Assembly: GCA_015063695.1 (NCBI GenBank)
Contig: SVTQ01000012.1
Span: forward strand, 1-53,894
DNA length: 53,894 nt
DNA from: Oscillospiraceae bacterium
GTDB lineage: Bacteria > Bacillota > Clostridia > Oscillospirales > CAG-272
Direction: 5' to 3'
The position numbers were made by a program, and so were the translations under genes. Under the pieces are notes generated by a model that was given only the letters and a program-made list of their open reading frames with translations, had not been told where the DNA came from and made no database searches. Of this stretch, positions 1 through 8,627 are shown one piece after another (position 1 is the stretch's first letter; each line of letters opens with the position of its first letter).

Positions 1-18
1 TATTTTGGTAGCCAACCA

Positions 19-94
<76 letters not shown>

Positions 95-108
95 ATATGA
101 AACTTAAA

Positions 109-197
109 TGGTGCCGGAGACCGGGCTTGAACCGGTACGTAACTCACGTTACACGGGATTTTAAGTCCCGGGCGTCTGCCAATTCCGCCACTCCGGC
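109..197 (-). tRNA. tRNA-Leu (TAA)
   Basis: This is an 89-nt class II tRNA on the minus strand with a long variable arm, an encoded CCA end and anticodon TAA, which reads UUA/UUG leucine codons. The acceptor arms GCCGGAG and CTCCGGC pair fully. It is the first gene of a two-tRNA unit followed by initiator tRNA-Met. Confidence 0.95.
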
Positions 198-227
198 GTG
201 CCTCTCCGTTACCTCTAAGGCCTAATT

Positions 228-256
228 AGTATATCACACTAATTCACAAAAGTCAA
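228..256 (-). promoter_or_regulatory. sigma-A-type promoter of the tRNA-Leu/tRNA-Met unit
   Basis: On the minus strand there is a -35 TTGACT (251-256), a 17-nt spacer and a -10 TATACT (228-233), about 30 nt upstream of the mature tRNA-Leu 5' end. Confidence 0.8.
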
Positions 257-357
257 GGCTTTTTATCATTTATATTGAATAAAGTCTTGACAAAAAACTC
301 CGTTTTTAAATGGCTTTTTTGGTCAAATATCTCAATTTTACATTATATTTCAAAAAG

Positions 358-399
358 AAAAGGGGCTGTAAAAAACGATGAGTTTTTACAGCCCCTTTT
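358..399 (-). terminator. hairpin terminator downstream of the dockerin gene
   Basis: Inverted repeat AAAAGGGGCTGTAAAAAAC / GTTTTTACAGCCCCTTTT with a short loop. On the minus strand the stem is followed by a T-rich run. It lies about 260 nt past the stop of the secreted dockerin gene and before the tRNA promoter, so it may insulate the tRNA unit. Confidence 0.6.
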
Positions 400-400
400 G

Positions 401-661
401 GGGGATAGGAAAAAATGCGCAGAATAGACAAACTGAGCCCAAACAACGCTTATGCGTTGTTCGGGGTTACCCGAAGGCGTACAAAGGTACGTCGAGCGGC
501 GAAGTTTGTTTATAGCATAAAACTCCGTTTTTTACACATATTTTGTTTTTTGGAGTTTTTTAAGCCTTTGCATCTCGCTTTTTCTTTCGTTTCCTTTGTT
601 TTTCTCGTTTTATGCGCTCTGCGCTTTTTTTACATCCCTATATTTTATCCGAGAGGGATTT
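401..661. other. hairpin-rich intergenic spacer
   Basis: There is no convincing gene here; the open frames are short and lack family resemblance. Three perfect hairpins lie in a row: AACAACGC/GCGTTGTT (442-461), CGGG/CCCG (462-473) and GTAC/GTAC (479-490). A looser stem AAAACTCC/GGAGTTTT follows (519-559). The spacing and order suggest a structured RNA or a mobile repeat rather than coding DNA. It would be the 3' region of the dockerin mRNA if that transcript runs on to the terminator at 358-399. Confidence 0.4.
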
Positions 662-3079
662 TTACTGTGGTATGGGAAGCTCCGTTATAATACCGCCGAG
701 GTATTTTCTCAAAGCGAGGACGTCCTTCATTGTAATTTTACCGTCGCCGTCGCAGTCAGCGGCAGCTTCTTCGTCTTCTGTAAGAGTGAGAATTCCGCCG
801 AGCTTTTTTCTCAAAGCGAGAACATCTTTCGTTGTGATCTTGCCGTCGCCGTCGATGTCGCCTATTAACGCATGGTCAACGGTGAAGTCGATATTACCGT
901 CTTCAAATTCGCCAAGAAGGGGAACTCCTTCTATGAGGATATAATATGTTTCACCCTTATAGAATTCCATACTGTAGGTTTCTTTTTCGGCATTGGTGAG
1001 AAGCTGTTCTTCATACAACACGGCATTTATAAGATTGCTGTATTCATCAAATATGCCGAGGATAGTGAGGGGTTTTCCTTTTACGCTGAAATTGTATTCT
1101 CCGTCGGTCCAGGGAGTAAAGGTATACACTTGAAGCTCGGGCTTATTCAGGTCAATACCGATGGTTGTATTTTGGCTTATAACGCCCTTTGAGTATTCGG
1201 ATATATCCTTATAAGCATCGGGATAGCAAGTATCCTCCATATCTCTGTAATTTACTGTTACGTAGTTTGAGCTTGCGCTTACGGTAATCACGCCGTCAAG
1301 GAAAACGTCATATCCGTCTTTGTCGGAATCGTTCCATTTCCATACGTGTTTTTTATTATCCGCAGTGGTCACCGTTACTTCAAGTCCCGAAAGGTCCATG
1401 TTGTATACGTCAAGACCGTAGCCGTTGACGTAAGTAAGACTTGCAGGGGGATTTGTTATTGAAAAGTCGAGGATCTTATCGGTTACTTTCTTGAAATAGA
1501 TGGGTGTAGACTCTATAAGTGTGCTGTAAGCATAGTAGTAATAGTTGTCCTTCGCTTCATCGTAGCCCCAGTCTACTGTTATGCCGGATCCAAGTACGGT
1601 ATAGGGAAGGGCTTCATAAGGAATTGTTTGTGTTGCTGTATTGATTCCGTCATCTGCAGATATGGTGAGTTCCAGTCCCGTAGGGTCAAATTCCATATCA
1701 CTATTTTCGGGATAATAGAAAGCGGCATTTGCGGGGGTTACTATTTCAATTTCGTGAACCGCCATGGCCCATACAGTAAAGTCATAGCTGCCTATATACA
1801 TGTTACCGTAAAATACCCGAACGGGGAATTCGCTGTAATCCCCGTTTATGCCGCCTATCCAGTGTTCTGTTTCCTGGTCTGTTACGGGGCGGAACTTAGT
1901 CAAAATGGTATAGGCATCATTTATCACGGTTTTCGTTCCGTCTTTCTTGTAAAGTGTTACTTCAAGTCCTTCGAGAGAAACGTCGTAATAGAAATACTCA
2001 TTATAATTTTCATCATATTCAACGTGGCCGGTTCCGAGAGCAACGCTTTCCATTAAGTAGGGAAACTGTGTTATTTCTGCTCTTGTATAAGGATTTTCAA
2101 CCACTTCAACCTCGAAGGTGTCGGAATAGCCCTTAAAAGACAACATTACGGTATGCTTTCCGATGCCCCAGGGGGAAGTGCGCTGGTCTTCAAGATCGTT
2201 TTCAAGAGACATGAAGAATTCCGGATTGTCGTCATAGTTTACTTCAGTGAAGCTTCCGTCTTCGTAGGTGATCTTCGCGGTCATGCCGAAATAATAGACG
2301 TTGTACATATTGAAGGTCTTGAGCTCGTAAGTTTCTTCATCAAAGTATGCAGTTTCAAGGCAGTCAATGTCTTTGTAAAGTGTTGTGCAGCTCGGAGGGG
2401 TCAGGATTTCAAAGCCTGTAACCTTCTTTGAGTTTGTCTCTACCTCAAAGCTTTCGGCATGGTCCATGTAGGTGATTTCAAGAGATACCTCGGTCTCGCT
2501 TTCGATTACGTATTCAGCAGAAACGAAAAAGTCTTCTGTTTCTGCAAAGGAACTGTTTTCGAATACTACGGTCTGGGCTTCTATTGAGGAATCTTTGTAA
2601 TGAATGGTGACCTCTATGCCGTTATACGAAAACTCGTAGTTTCCCATATAATCAGCGGTGAGAACGGGGATGTTTTTTACCTCATAGTGATCAACGGGGT
2701 CTTCCTCCAGTACAAGTGTGAATTCTCCGGGGGTTCCGTAATAATCGTTAATGAGGAAGGTATAGGTGTAGCCTGCCTCAAAGGTGGTGCCGTAGCAGAA
2801 ATTGAAGAGGATATCTTCGTCGTCGCGGTAGTCTATCAGATCGAACTGGTCATTTCTGTAAACTGCCAGATTTGTGTCCATTCCGTAGTCGGCATCCTTT
2901 GTATAAAGAACGGCATATACGTCTGTTTGGGGCGTAAAGGTATACTCAAGCTCTTCGCCTTTATACTGACATCTGATCTCACTTCCGAGAGTCAGCTCAT
3001 TTCCTGCGGCACTTGTAGAGACAACAATTCCCGAGAGGAGAAGGCACAGGGCGAGTACTACTGATAAGAATTTTTTCAT
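662..3079 (-). CDS. secreted dockerin protein with Ig-like repeats
   Basis: Predicted secreted protein of 805 aa. The ATG at 3079 is chosen because an AAAGGA site lies just upstream and the protein then opens with a classical signal peptide (MKK, a hydrophobic stretch, then STSAAG near residue 25); a longer frame to 3259 has neither. Two similar beta-rich modules resembling PPC-type domains flank the middle, near residues 28-110 and 640-735. Between them are several repeated Ig-like units carrying a GLEVTV-like motif. Residues 738-800 form a type I dockerin with two calcium loops (DIDGDGKITTKD and DCDGDGKITMKD). No catalytic domain is recognised, so it is probably a structural, adhesive or carbohydrate-binding component attached to cohesin-bearing partners. 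The domain calls are by eye and the ligand is unknown. Confidence 0.85.
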   Translation of the reverse strand: MKKFLSVVLALCLLLSGIVVSTSAAGNELTLGSEIRCQYKGEELEYTFTPQTDVYAVLYTKDADYGMDTNLAVYRNDQFDLIDYRDDEDILFNFCYGTTFEAGYTYTFLINDYYGTPGEFTLVLEEDPVDHYEVKNIPVLTADYMGNYEFSYNGIEVTIHYKDSSIEAQTVVFENSSFAETEDFFVSAEYVIESETEVSLEITYMDHAESFEVETNSKKVTGFEILTPPSCTTLYKDIDCLETAYFDEETYELKTFNMYNVYYFGMTAKITYEDGSFTEVNYDDNPEFFMSLENDLEDQRTSPWGIGKHTVMLSFKGYSDTFEVEVVENPYTRAEITQFPYLMESVALGTGHVEYDENYNEYFYYDVSLEGLEVTLYKKDGTKTVINDAYTILTKFRPVTDQETEHWIGGINGDYSEFPVRVFYGNMYIGSYDFTVWAMAVHEIEIVTPANAAFYYPENSDMEFDPTGLELTISADDGINTATQTIPYEALPYTVLGSGITVDWGYDEAKDNYYYYAYSTLIESTPIYFKKVTDKILDFSITNPPASLTYVNGYGLDVYNMDLSGLEVTVTTADNKKHVWKWNDSDKDGYDVFLDGVITVSASSNYVTVNYRDMEDTCYPDAYKDISEYSKGVISQNTTIGIDLNKPELQVYTFTPWTDGEYNFSVKGKPLTILGIFDEYSNLINAVLYEEQLLTNAEKETYSMEFYKGETYYILIEGVPLLGEFEDGNIDFTVDHALIGDIDGDGKITTKDVLALRKKLGGILTLTEDEEAAADCDGDGKITMKDVLALRKYLGGIITELPIPQ

Positions 3080-3180
3080 AACTTTTTCCTTTCTTAAGCT
3101 TTGGGTATTTCGATTTTGTAAAGTTTTGCGTTGTGCACAGTGTAACTCGCAAAGCTGTGTTTTTTCGCGTTCAAGTGGCA

Positions 3181-3207
3181 AAAAGAGGGAGCAATTACGC
3201 TCCCTCT
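3181..3207 (-). terminator. rho-independent terminator of fucI
   Basis: Perfect 9-bp stem AGAGGGAGC / GCTCCCTCT (3184-3192, 3199-3207) with a 6-nt loop, followed on the minus strand by a T run. It lies 13 nt after the fucI stop and separates it from the dockerin gene. Confidence 0.85.
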
Positions 3208-3219
3208 GATTTTGACAAC

Positions 3220-5022
3220 TTATCTGATGGTTCTGTAGAGAGGGCCGTAAGCGGCGCACGCTCTGAAGTCCTGTCCTTCCTTATCCATGCCGAAGGCATT
3301 GAAGGAAGCGGGACGGAAGATATCTTCTTCGGGAACGTTGTGGAGAGCAACGGGGATGCGGAGCATGGAGCAGAGCGTGATGAGGTCTGCGCCGATGTGG
3401 CCGTAGCTGATCGCGCCGTGGTTTGCGCCCCAGTTGTTCATAAGGTCATAAGCACTCTTGAATGCGCCCTTGCCTGTGAGACGGGGAGCAAACCATGTGC
3501 AGGGCCATGTGTAGTCAGTTCTCTTCCAGAGGACGTCTGTTACTTCGTCGGGAAGTGCAACTGTCCAGCCTTCTGCTATCTGGAGCATCGGACCGAGGCC
3601 TTTTACAAGGTTGAGTCTTATCATGGTAACGGGCATTTCTGCCTTTGTTACAAATCTTGAGGAGTATCCGCCGCCTCTGAAGTAACCAAGGTCGGCATAG
3701 TTCCAAGTGGTGGCGTTCATAATGTTCTTCTGGTCTTCGGGGGTTACTTCCCACCACTTCTTCATTGTGGGTGTGCCGTCAGCTTCGAGAGCTTCACCGC
3801 AAGCGTCGAGACAAGCAGCTCCCGAGTTGATAAGGTGGATGATACCGTCGCTTTCCATAGCCTTGCCTTCAAGGTCGTAGCCTGTTGCCTTCTTAACAGC
3901 TTCGGGGCTCCAGTACGTACGAACGTCAGCGAAGATCTGAGCTCTGTTGGTGAGCAGCTTCATAAAGAGCATGCCGAGACCGTTGAGAACGTCGTTTTCT
4001 GTTGCGAGGATGTAGGGCTCACGTGCGCCGTTCCAGTCAAAGGAAGTGTTGAGCATGGATTCGGGGAAGTCACAGTTGGGATAGAAGTCTGTCCACTGTC
4101 TCTGACCCTGGAAGCCTGCCGCGATAGCGTTATGGCCTACCATTTCTTCTTCACAGCCTTCGGGAAGATTCTTGTTGCCGTTCATGAGGTCCTTGATTAT
4201 GATCATCATCTTAACAACGAATTCCCAGTCTGCGTCCTTTCTTTCGCGGGACTTCTGGAGATTTTCGGGGTTCTTGTCGAAGCCTTCGATGCAGTTTTCC
4301 TTGACCCATGCCATTGCCTTTTCGTATTCAGCCTTGTCATAGATCTCTTCTGTCATTCGTCTGATGATCTCAACTTCGTCGACGGATTCAACTCTCATTC
4401 CGAGGTAATCTTCGATGAATTCGGGGTCGATGATGGAGCCGCCGATACCCATACAGATGGAGCCTATCTGGAGATAGCTCTTGCCTCTCATGGAAGCCGC
4501 TGCAACTGCTGCTCTTGCAAATCTGAGGAGCTTTGTCTTTACGTCTTCGGGGATAGAAGTGTCGTCAGCGTTCTGAACGTCGTGACCGTAGATGCCGAAT
4601 GCGGGAAGACCCTTCTGAGCGTGGGTTGCGAGAACGGATGCGAGGTAAACCGCGCCGGGACGTTCTGTGCCGTTGAAGCCCCAGACAGCCTTGATGGTTG
4701 TGGGGTCCATATCCATTGTTTCTGCACCGTAGCACCAGCAGGGGGTTACCGTAAGAGTGATTGCAACGCCTTCCTTCTTGAACTTTTCAGCACAAGCTGC
4801 AGCTTCGCCTACACGGCCGATAGTTGTGTCAGCAATAACAACGCGAACAGGTTCGCCGTTGGAGTAGCAAAGATTTTCCTCAAAGAGCTTTGCCGCGCTC
4901 TTTGCCATGTTCATTGTCTGTTCTTCAAGACTTTCGCGAACCTTGAGAACTCCTCTTCTTCCGTCGATGGTGGGACGGATACCGATTGCCGGATATTCTC
5001 CTACAAATCTGTTTTCTGCCAT
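3220..5022 (-). CDS. fucI: L-fucose isomerase
   Basis: Cytoplasmic aldose-ketose isomerase converting L-fucose to L-fuculose; the family also accepts D-arabinose. The 600-aa length matches the roughly 590-aa FucI family. The N-terminus ([18 protein letters not shown]), the central [11 protein letters not shown] and [10 protein letters not shown] segments with the expected metal-binding Glu and Asp, and the C-terminal [18 protein letters not shown] segment with the catalytic-site His are all present. An AAGGAG site precedes the ATG. It stands apart from fuculokinase, aldolase or a fucose transporter in this window, so the rest of the pathway must lie elsewhere. A hairpin repeat separates it from the upstream DUF362 gene, and it has its own strong terminator. 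Confidence 0.95.
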   Translation of the reverse strand: MAENRFVGEYPAIGIRPTIDGRRGVLKVRESLEEQTMNMAKSAAKLFEENLCYSNGEPVRVVIADTTIGRVGEAAACAEKFKKEGVAITLTVTPCWCYGAETMDMDPTTIKAVWGFNGTERPGAVYLASVLATHAQKGLPAFGIYGHDVQNADDTSIPEDVKTKLLRFARAAVAAASMRGKSYLQIGSICMGIGGSIIDPEFIEDYLGMRVESVDEVEIIRRMTEEIYDKAEYEKAMAWVKENCIEGFDKNPENLQKSRERKDADWEFVVKMMIIIKDLMNGNKNLPEGCEEEMVGHNAIAAGFQGQRQWTDFYPNCDFPESMLNTSFDWNGAREPYILATENDVLNGLGMLFMKLLTNRAQIFADVRTYWSPEAVKKATGYDLEGKAMESDGIIHLINSGAACLDACGEALEADGTPTMKKWWEVTPEDQKNIMNATTWNYADLGYFRGGGYSSRFVTKAEMPVTMIRLNLVKGLGPMLQIAEGWTVALPDEVTDVLWKRTDYTWPCTWFAPRLTGKGAFKSAYDLMNNWGANHGAISYGHIGADLITLCSMLRIPVALHNVPEEDIFRPASFNAFGMDKEGQDFRACAAYGPLYRTIR

Positions 5023-5095
5023 TTTTGTTTCTCCTTGTATGTAGATGTTTTTATATATTTATCTTAAATAAATTTTCGACCATCAGTGACCCAAA

Positions 5096-5141
5096 GGCTC
5101 CCTTGTGTAAAGGGAGCTGTCGCTGAAAGCGACAGAGGGAT
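5096..5141. repeat. paired-hairpin intergenic repeat
   Basis: Two adjacent hairpins, GGCTCCCTT/AAGGGAGCT-like (5096-5118) and CTGTCGCT/AGCGACAG (about 5117-5135), lie between fucI and the DUF362 gene. The form resembles the palindromic repeats scattered between genes in gut Clostridia; related but not identical elements lie at 21095-21209 and 33215-33327. Confidence 0.6.
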
Positions 5142-5147
5142 TGTTTC

Positions 5148-6311
5148 TCATTTACTTTTAGCGAGGATCCTTGCCACGATAGGTCTGTGTACCTTAAGTG
5201 CACCCTTGGGGCAGAATTCCTGACAGCAGAAGCATCGTATGCACTTCTCTCTGTCTATTTTCGGTTTGCCTTTTTTCATCGTGATGGCATTTGCCGGGCA
5301 GATCTTTTTGCACTTTTCGCATCCAATGCACCCCTTGTCAAGGACGGGACGTGTGGAGAGCGCCGCCTTTGCTATCTTATTGAAAAGTTTACCTTTTATT
5401 CCCACAAGTTCCGTGAAAAATTCGATCTCATTGGGTCTGTCAATGTTTTTGTAATCGGTTATCTTTACGTCTTTGCCGTCGCCCGTTACGATGATATTCT
5501 CGGGTGAGCTTCCGAGACCTCTCTCGATCGCCACCTGACAGGTTGGAACCTTATCGGGAGTGAGCCCGATAACTCCTGCACATACCGTGTCAAGGTCATA
5601 GACCGAAGGGGATGCGGCGAGAATTCCTATCTTTCTGGGAATACCCATCGTGGGTCCGTTGCCTTCCATTCCAACGATGCCGTCTATGATGCTGAGTACC
5701 GGTTTGAAATACTCGTCAATATCACAGAGCATGGATGCAAAATCCCGGCTTTTTGGAAAACGGTAGTGATACTCGGGTTTCTGCGTGCCCGGAATTGCTC
5801 CGAACATGTTTTTAACTGCCGCCGACATGCCCATCATTCCGTGGGTCTTGAGCTTTGCGAAGTTAATGATTACGTCAGCCTCGGCGAGCCACGAGGTATA
5901 ATTGAAGGAGTGCATAACGTCAGCCTCAGCGAAATTTTCACAGGTTGAAACGCTGAAGTTATCGTTGACATTTCCTCCGACTTCCGTTATTCTGTTCATT
6001 TCCGTTGCGGCGTAGACTCCCTTCATATAGAGGGGAGTGAAGGGACCTCCGGGAGAGTCCCCCACCGTAACGGCCGCTCCCTTTTCCGTAAGCCTTTTGC
6101 AGAGTTCAAGGATAAGGGCAGGGTGAGTAGTTGCCGCTTTGTCGGGTTTAATTGCGGTCACAAGGTTTGCTTTGATGGCAACTTTTGTGCCTTCTTTTAT
6201 AAAATCAAGGTTTCCGAGAGGGGCAAGCAGTTTGTCGAAGGCCTTTGAGACCTCTTCTTTTTCGTAGCTTTCGCACCTCACTATCGAAACCGTATGTTCT
6301 TTTTCTGACAT
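5148..6311 (-). CDS. DUF362 protein with 2[4Fe-4S] ferredoxin tail
   Basis: 387-aa predicted cytoplasmic iron-sulfur protein. Residues 1 to about 310 match the DUF362 family, with recognisable VAIKANL, GDSPGG and FAKLKTHGMMGMSAAVKN motifs. The tail carries two complete cluster motifs, CIGCEKCKKICP (from about residue 328) and CIRCFCCQEFCP (from about 357). The ATG at 6311 is preferred over a TTG ten codons upstream because an AAGGAAG site lies before it. The family is often annotated as a ferredoxin or iron-sulfur reductase, but its substrate is not settled. It has its own promoter and stands divergent to fba. Confidence 0.85.
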   Translation of the reverse strand: MSEKEHTVSIVRCESYEKEEVSKAFDKLLAPLGNLDFIKEGTKVAIKANLVTAIKPDKAATTHPALILELCKRLTEKGAAVTVGDSPGGPFTPLYMKGVYAATEMNRITEVGGNVNDNFSVSTCENFAEADVMHSFNYTSWLAEADVIINFAKLKTHGMMGMSAAVKNMFGAIPGTQKPEYHYRFPKSRDFASMLCDIDEYFKPVLSIIDGIVGMEGNGPTMGIPRKIGILAASPSVYDLDTVCAGVIGLTPDKVPTCQVAIERGLGSSPENIIVTGDGKDVKITDYKNIDRPNEIEFFTELVGIKGKLFNKIAKAALSTRPVLDKGCIGCEKCKKICPANAITMKKGKPKIDREKCIRCFCCQEFCPKGALKVHRPIVARILAKSK

Positions 6312-6365
6312 TGTCGGAGTGTACTTCCTTATATAACACAAATCAATATATTATAAGCTAATGTA

Positions 6366-6394
6366 ATTGTACCACACAATTCATACAATTTCAA
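6366..6394 (-). promoter_or_regulatory. promoter of the DUF362 gene
   Basis: On the minus strand: -35 TTGAAA (6389-6394), 17-nt spacer, -10 TACAAT (6366-6371), about 55 nt upstream of the chosen ATG. Confidence 0.7.
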
Positions 6395-6497
6395 CTGCTT
6401 GAAATGATATTTTAGTATAAAATAACCACATTTTTGAATTCCTTTTATTACCGTGAATTTTATTTTAAAAAAACATCGGGAAATTTGCCTTTTAATG

Positions 6498-6526
6498 TTG
6501 ATTTTTCTCTGTTTCGGAGTTACAAT
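6498..6526 (+). promoter_or_regulatory. promoter of fba
   Basis: -35 TTGATT (6498-6503), 17-nt spacer, -10 TACAAT (6521-6526), 43 nt upstream of the fba ATG. Confidence 0.75.
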
Positions 6527-6569
6527 ATATAGGATATGAAATAAATACACGTAGGCTACGGAGGATATT

Positions 6570-7490
6570 ATGGCACTCGTTACTACAACCGAAATGTTCA
6601 GAAAAGCTTATGAAGGCGGCTACGCTATCGGTGCTTTCAACATAAACAACATGGAGATCATCCAGGCAATCACCGAAGCTGCGGAAGAGGCAAAGAGCCC
6701 TGTTATTCTTCAGGTTTCCGCAGGTGCACGAAAGTACGCTAAGCACGCATATCTTATGGCTCTCGCAAAGGCTGCTGCTGAGGACTGCAACGTTGATTTT
6801 GCTCTTCACCTTGACCACGGTGCAGATTTCGAGATCTGCAAGAGCTGTATTGACGGCGGCTTCACTTCCGTTATGATCGACGGTTCAAAGTATTCCTTTG
6901 AAGAAAACATTGCCCTCACAAAGAAGGTCGTTGACTACGCTCACGAAAGAGGAGTAGTTGTTGAAGGCGAGCTTGGTAAGCTCGTAGGTATCGGCAGCGG
7001 TGTTTCCGATGACGATATGTATACAAATCCCGATGAGGTTGAAGAATTCGTTGCAAGAACAGGCGTTGATTCTCTTGCCATCGCTATCGGTACAAGCCAC
7101 GGCGCATTCAAGTTTGCAGGCGAGCCCCGTCTCCGTTTTGATATTCTTGAAGAGATCATGAAGAGAATTCCCGGTTTCCCCATCGTTCTTCACGGTGCAT
7201 CTTCCGTTATTCCCGAGCTTATCGATGAGATCAATGCAACAGGCGGTAATCTCTCCGGCGCGAAGGGTGTTCCCGAAGAGCTTCTCAGACAGGCGGCGCG
7301 TCTTGCAGTTTGCAAGATCAACATCGACTCCGATATCCGTCTGGCAATGACAGCAGGTGTTCGCCGCGTTATCGCAGGTCAGCCCGAGGCATTTGACCCC
7401 AGACAGTATCTTACAGTTGGCAGAGACGAAGTTAAGAAGATGGTTCTTCACAAGATTTATAACGTTCTCGGAAGCGCTAACACACTCTAA
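6570..7490 (+). CDS. fba: class II fructose-1,6-bisphosphate aldolase
   Basis: Zinc-dependent glycolytic aldolase cleaving fructose-1,6-bisphosphate to dihydroxyacetone phosphate and glyceraldehyde-3-phosphate; cytoplasmic. The 306-aa length fits the short class II family. Diagnostic segments are GAFNINNME near residue 21, ALHLDHGADFE around residue 77, FTSVMIDGSKYSFEEN, VEGELGKLVG, VLHGASSVIPE with a metal-ligand His, and KINIDSDIRLA near the end. GGAGG lies 6 nt before the ATG. It has its own promoter and terminator, as expected for a highly expressed glycolytic gene. A tagatose-bisphosphate aldolase specificity cannot be excluded from sequence alone, but the overall pattern favours Fba. 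Confidence 0.95.
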   Translation: MALVTTTEMFRKAYEGGYAIGAFNINNMEIIQAITEAAEEAKSPVILQVSAGARKYAKHAYLMALAKAAAEDCNVDFALHLDHGADFEICKSCIDGGFTSVMIDGSKYSFEENIALTKKVVDYAHERGVVVEGELGKLVGIGSGVSDDDMYTNPDEVEEFVARTGVDSLAIAIGTSHGAFKFAGEPRLRFDILEEIMKRIPGFPIVLHGASSVIPELIDEINATGGNLSGAKGVPEELLRQAARLAVCKINIDSDIRLAMTAGVRRVIAGQPEAFDPRQYLTVGRDEVKKMVLHKIYNVLGSANTL

Positions 7491-7504
7491 CTATAACAAA
7501 CAAA

Positions 7505-7533
7505 AGGGGCTTCTGCGGAAGCCCCTCAATTTT
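7505..7533 (+). terminator. terminator of fba
   Basis: Perfect 9-bp stem AGGGGCTTC / GAAGCCCCT (7505-7513, 7518-7526) with a TGCG loop, followed by CAATTTT. It sits 15 nt after the fba stop. Confidence 0.8.
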
Positions 7534-7543
7534 CAGGTGAATT

Positions 7544-8257
7544 ATGAAACATATTGAAACTTACAAAATCAACGTACACGATACCGATATGAACGGGTAT
7601 CTTTCCCCCACGGGGCATCTCAGATATATGCAAGACTGCTCCAACTGCCACATGGAAGCGGTAGGCCCCTCCTACGACGAGCTTCTTGAAAAACATCTTT
7701 CCTTTATCCTCAGCCGTCAGAAGCTTCAGGTGTACGAGCCTGTTTTTTCTCACGATGAAGTAACTGTTTCAACTTGGGCGACGGTGAGCCACGGTGTTAC
7801 CTTCGAAAGATGCTACAGAGTTGAGAAGGAGGGAAGAACAGTTGCGGAGGTCAATTCCGTGTGGGCGCTTCTCAATACCGAGACGGGAAGACTTTGCAAA
7901 GCGGCTGAGTCGGGCATCAGCTACGGTTCAGATGAAGCGATAAAAATGGAAATGCCCCGACGCCTTGCGGTGCCGGAAAATCTTGAAAAGCTCGGCGAGA
8001 GATACGTTTCCTATGCTGATGCCGACAAGAACATGCATATGAACAACACAAAGTATGCTGACCTTGTTTGGGGCTTTGTTCCCGAGTTTGTGAAAAAGCG
8101 CGTGAAGACACTTGACATTATTTACGTCAGCGAAGCTCCCCTCGGAGAAAAGCTTGAAGTTTTCGGCGGCATGTCGGGTGACGGTTACTACGTCAAGACC
8201 GTACGTGAAGACGGAAAAGTCAACGTTCAGGCTTATATCGAGTGGTATGAGCTTTGA
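7544..8257 (+). CDS. acyl-ACP thioesterase
   Basis: Predicted to hydrolyse acyl-acyl-carrier-protein and release free fatty acid, or to trim the acyl pool; cytoplasmic. The 237-aa protein matches the double-hotdog acyl-ACP thioesterase family (PF01643 type). The first hotdog opens with YKINVHDTDMNGYLSPTGHL. The second contains ADADKNMHMNNTKYADLVW (near residue 155), which carries the family Asn-His-Asn active-site pattern. The ATG is preceded by AGGTGAATT. It starts only 10 nt past the fba terminator, so it depends on readthrough or an unseen promoter. The following lipoprotein gene lies 12 nt away and is probably cotranscribed. Chain-length preference cannot be read. Confidence 0.88.
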   Translation: MKHIETYKINVHDTDMNGYLSPTGHLRYMQDCSNCHMEAVGPSYDELLEKHLSFILSRQKLQVYEPVFSHDEVTVSTWATVSHGVTFERCYRVEKEGRTVAEVNSVWALLNTETGRLCKAAESGISYGSDEAIKMEMPRRLAVPENLEKLGERYVSYADADKNMHMNNTKYADLVWGFVPEFVKKRVKTLDIIYVSEAPLGEKLEVFGGMSGDGYYVKTVREDGKVNVQAYIEWYEL

Positions 8258-8269
8258 TAGGTGGCATAT

Positions 8270-8599
8270 ATGAAAAGGATTATCTGTATAACCGTACCCC
8301 TTTTTATGCTTCTCTCCCTTTTCTCCTGCGGTGCAAAGACCGCAGATGTAACGGGAAGATGGGAGACTGCGGCCGTTTTTGGTGATGATACCGTTTCTCT
8401 GTCTTATGAGTTTTTTGAAGACGGTACGGGAAGATATGAAATGGAGGGTTTTTCTGCCGACAAGTTTACATATGAAGTGTCGGGAGATATAGTTATTCTC
8501 ACTGTGGGAAGCGAAATCCGCGAGATACCTTTCTCGGTTGAAAAGGATACTCTTATTCTTGAAATTGAAGGGCAGAGTATACGACTTGAAAAAAATTGA
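8270..8599 (+). CDS. small predicted lipoprotein
   Basis: 109-aa protein with a charged start (MKR), a hydrophobic core and a lipobox LFSC, so it is predicted to be exported, lipidated at the Cys near residue 20 and held on the outer face of the membrane. The rest (GRWETAAVFGDDTVSLSYEF onward) is beta-rich and resembles small lipocalin-like domains with a GxW motif, such as DUF5640-type proteins; this is a weak match. The ATG at 8270 is chosen over a GTG at 8261 because TAGGTGG sits just upstream of it. No function is assigned. Confidence 0.75.
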   Translation: MKRIICITVPLFMLLSLFSCGAKTADVTGRWETAAVFGDDTVSLSYEFFEDGTGRYEMEGFSADKFTYEVSGDIVILTVGSEIREIPFSVEKDTLILEIEGQSIRLEKN

Positions 8600-8627
8600 A
8601 AAACGGCGGGAATTTCCGCCGTTTTTT
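8600..8627. terminator. bidirectional terminator between the lipoprotein gene and miaA
   Basis: Perfect 10-bp stem AAAACGGCGG / CCGCCGTTTT with a 6-nt loop, flanked by A runs on one side and T runs on the other, so it works on both strands. It lies between two convergent genes and overlaps the miaA stop codon. Confidence 0.85.

Noticed and set aside
3835..5067. Long open frame antisense to fucI (410 codons)
   Set aside because: Entirely inside a confident gene on the other strand, Cys/Ser-rich composition typical of a complement frame, no family resemblance.
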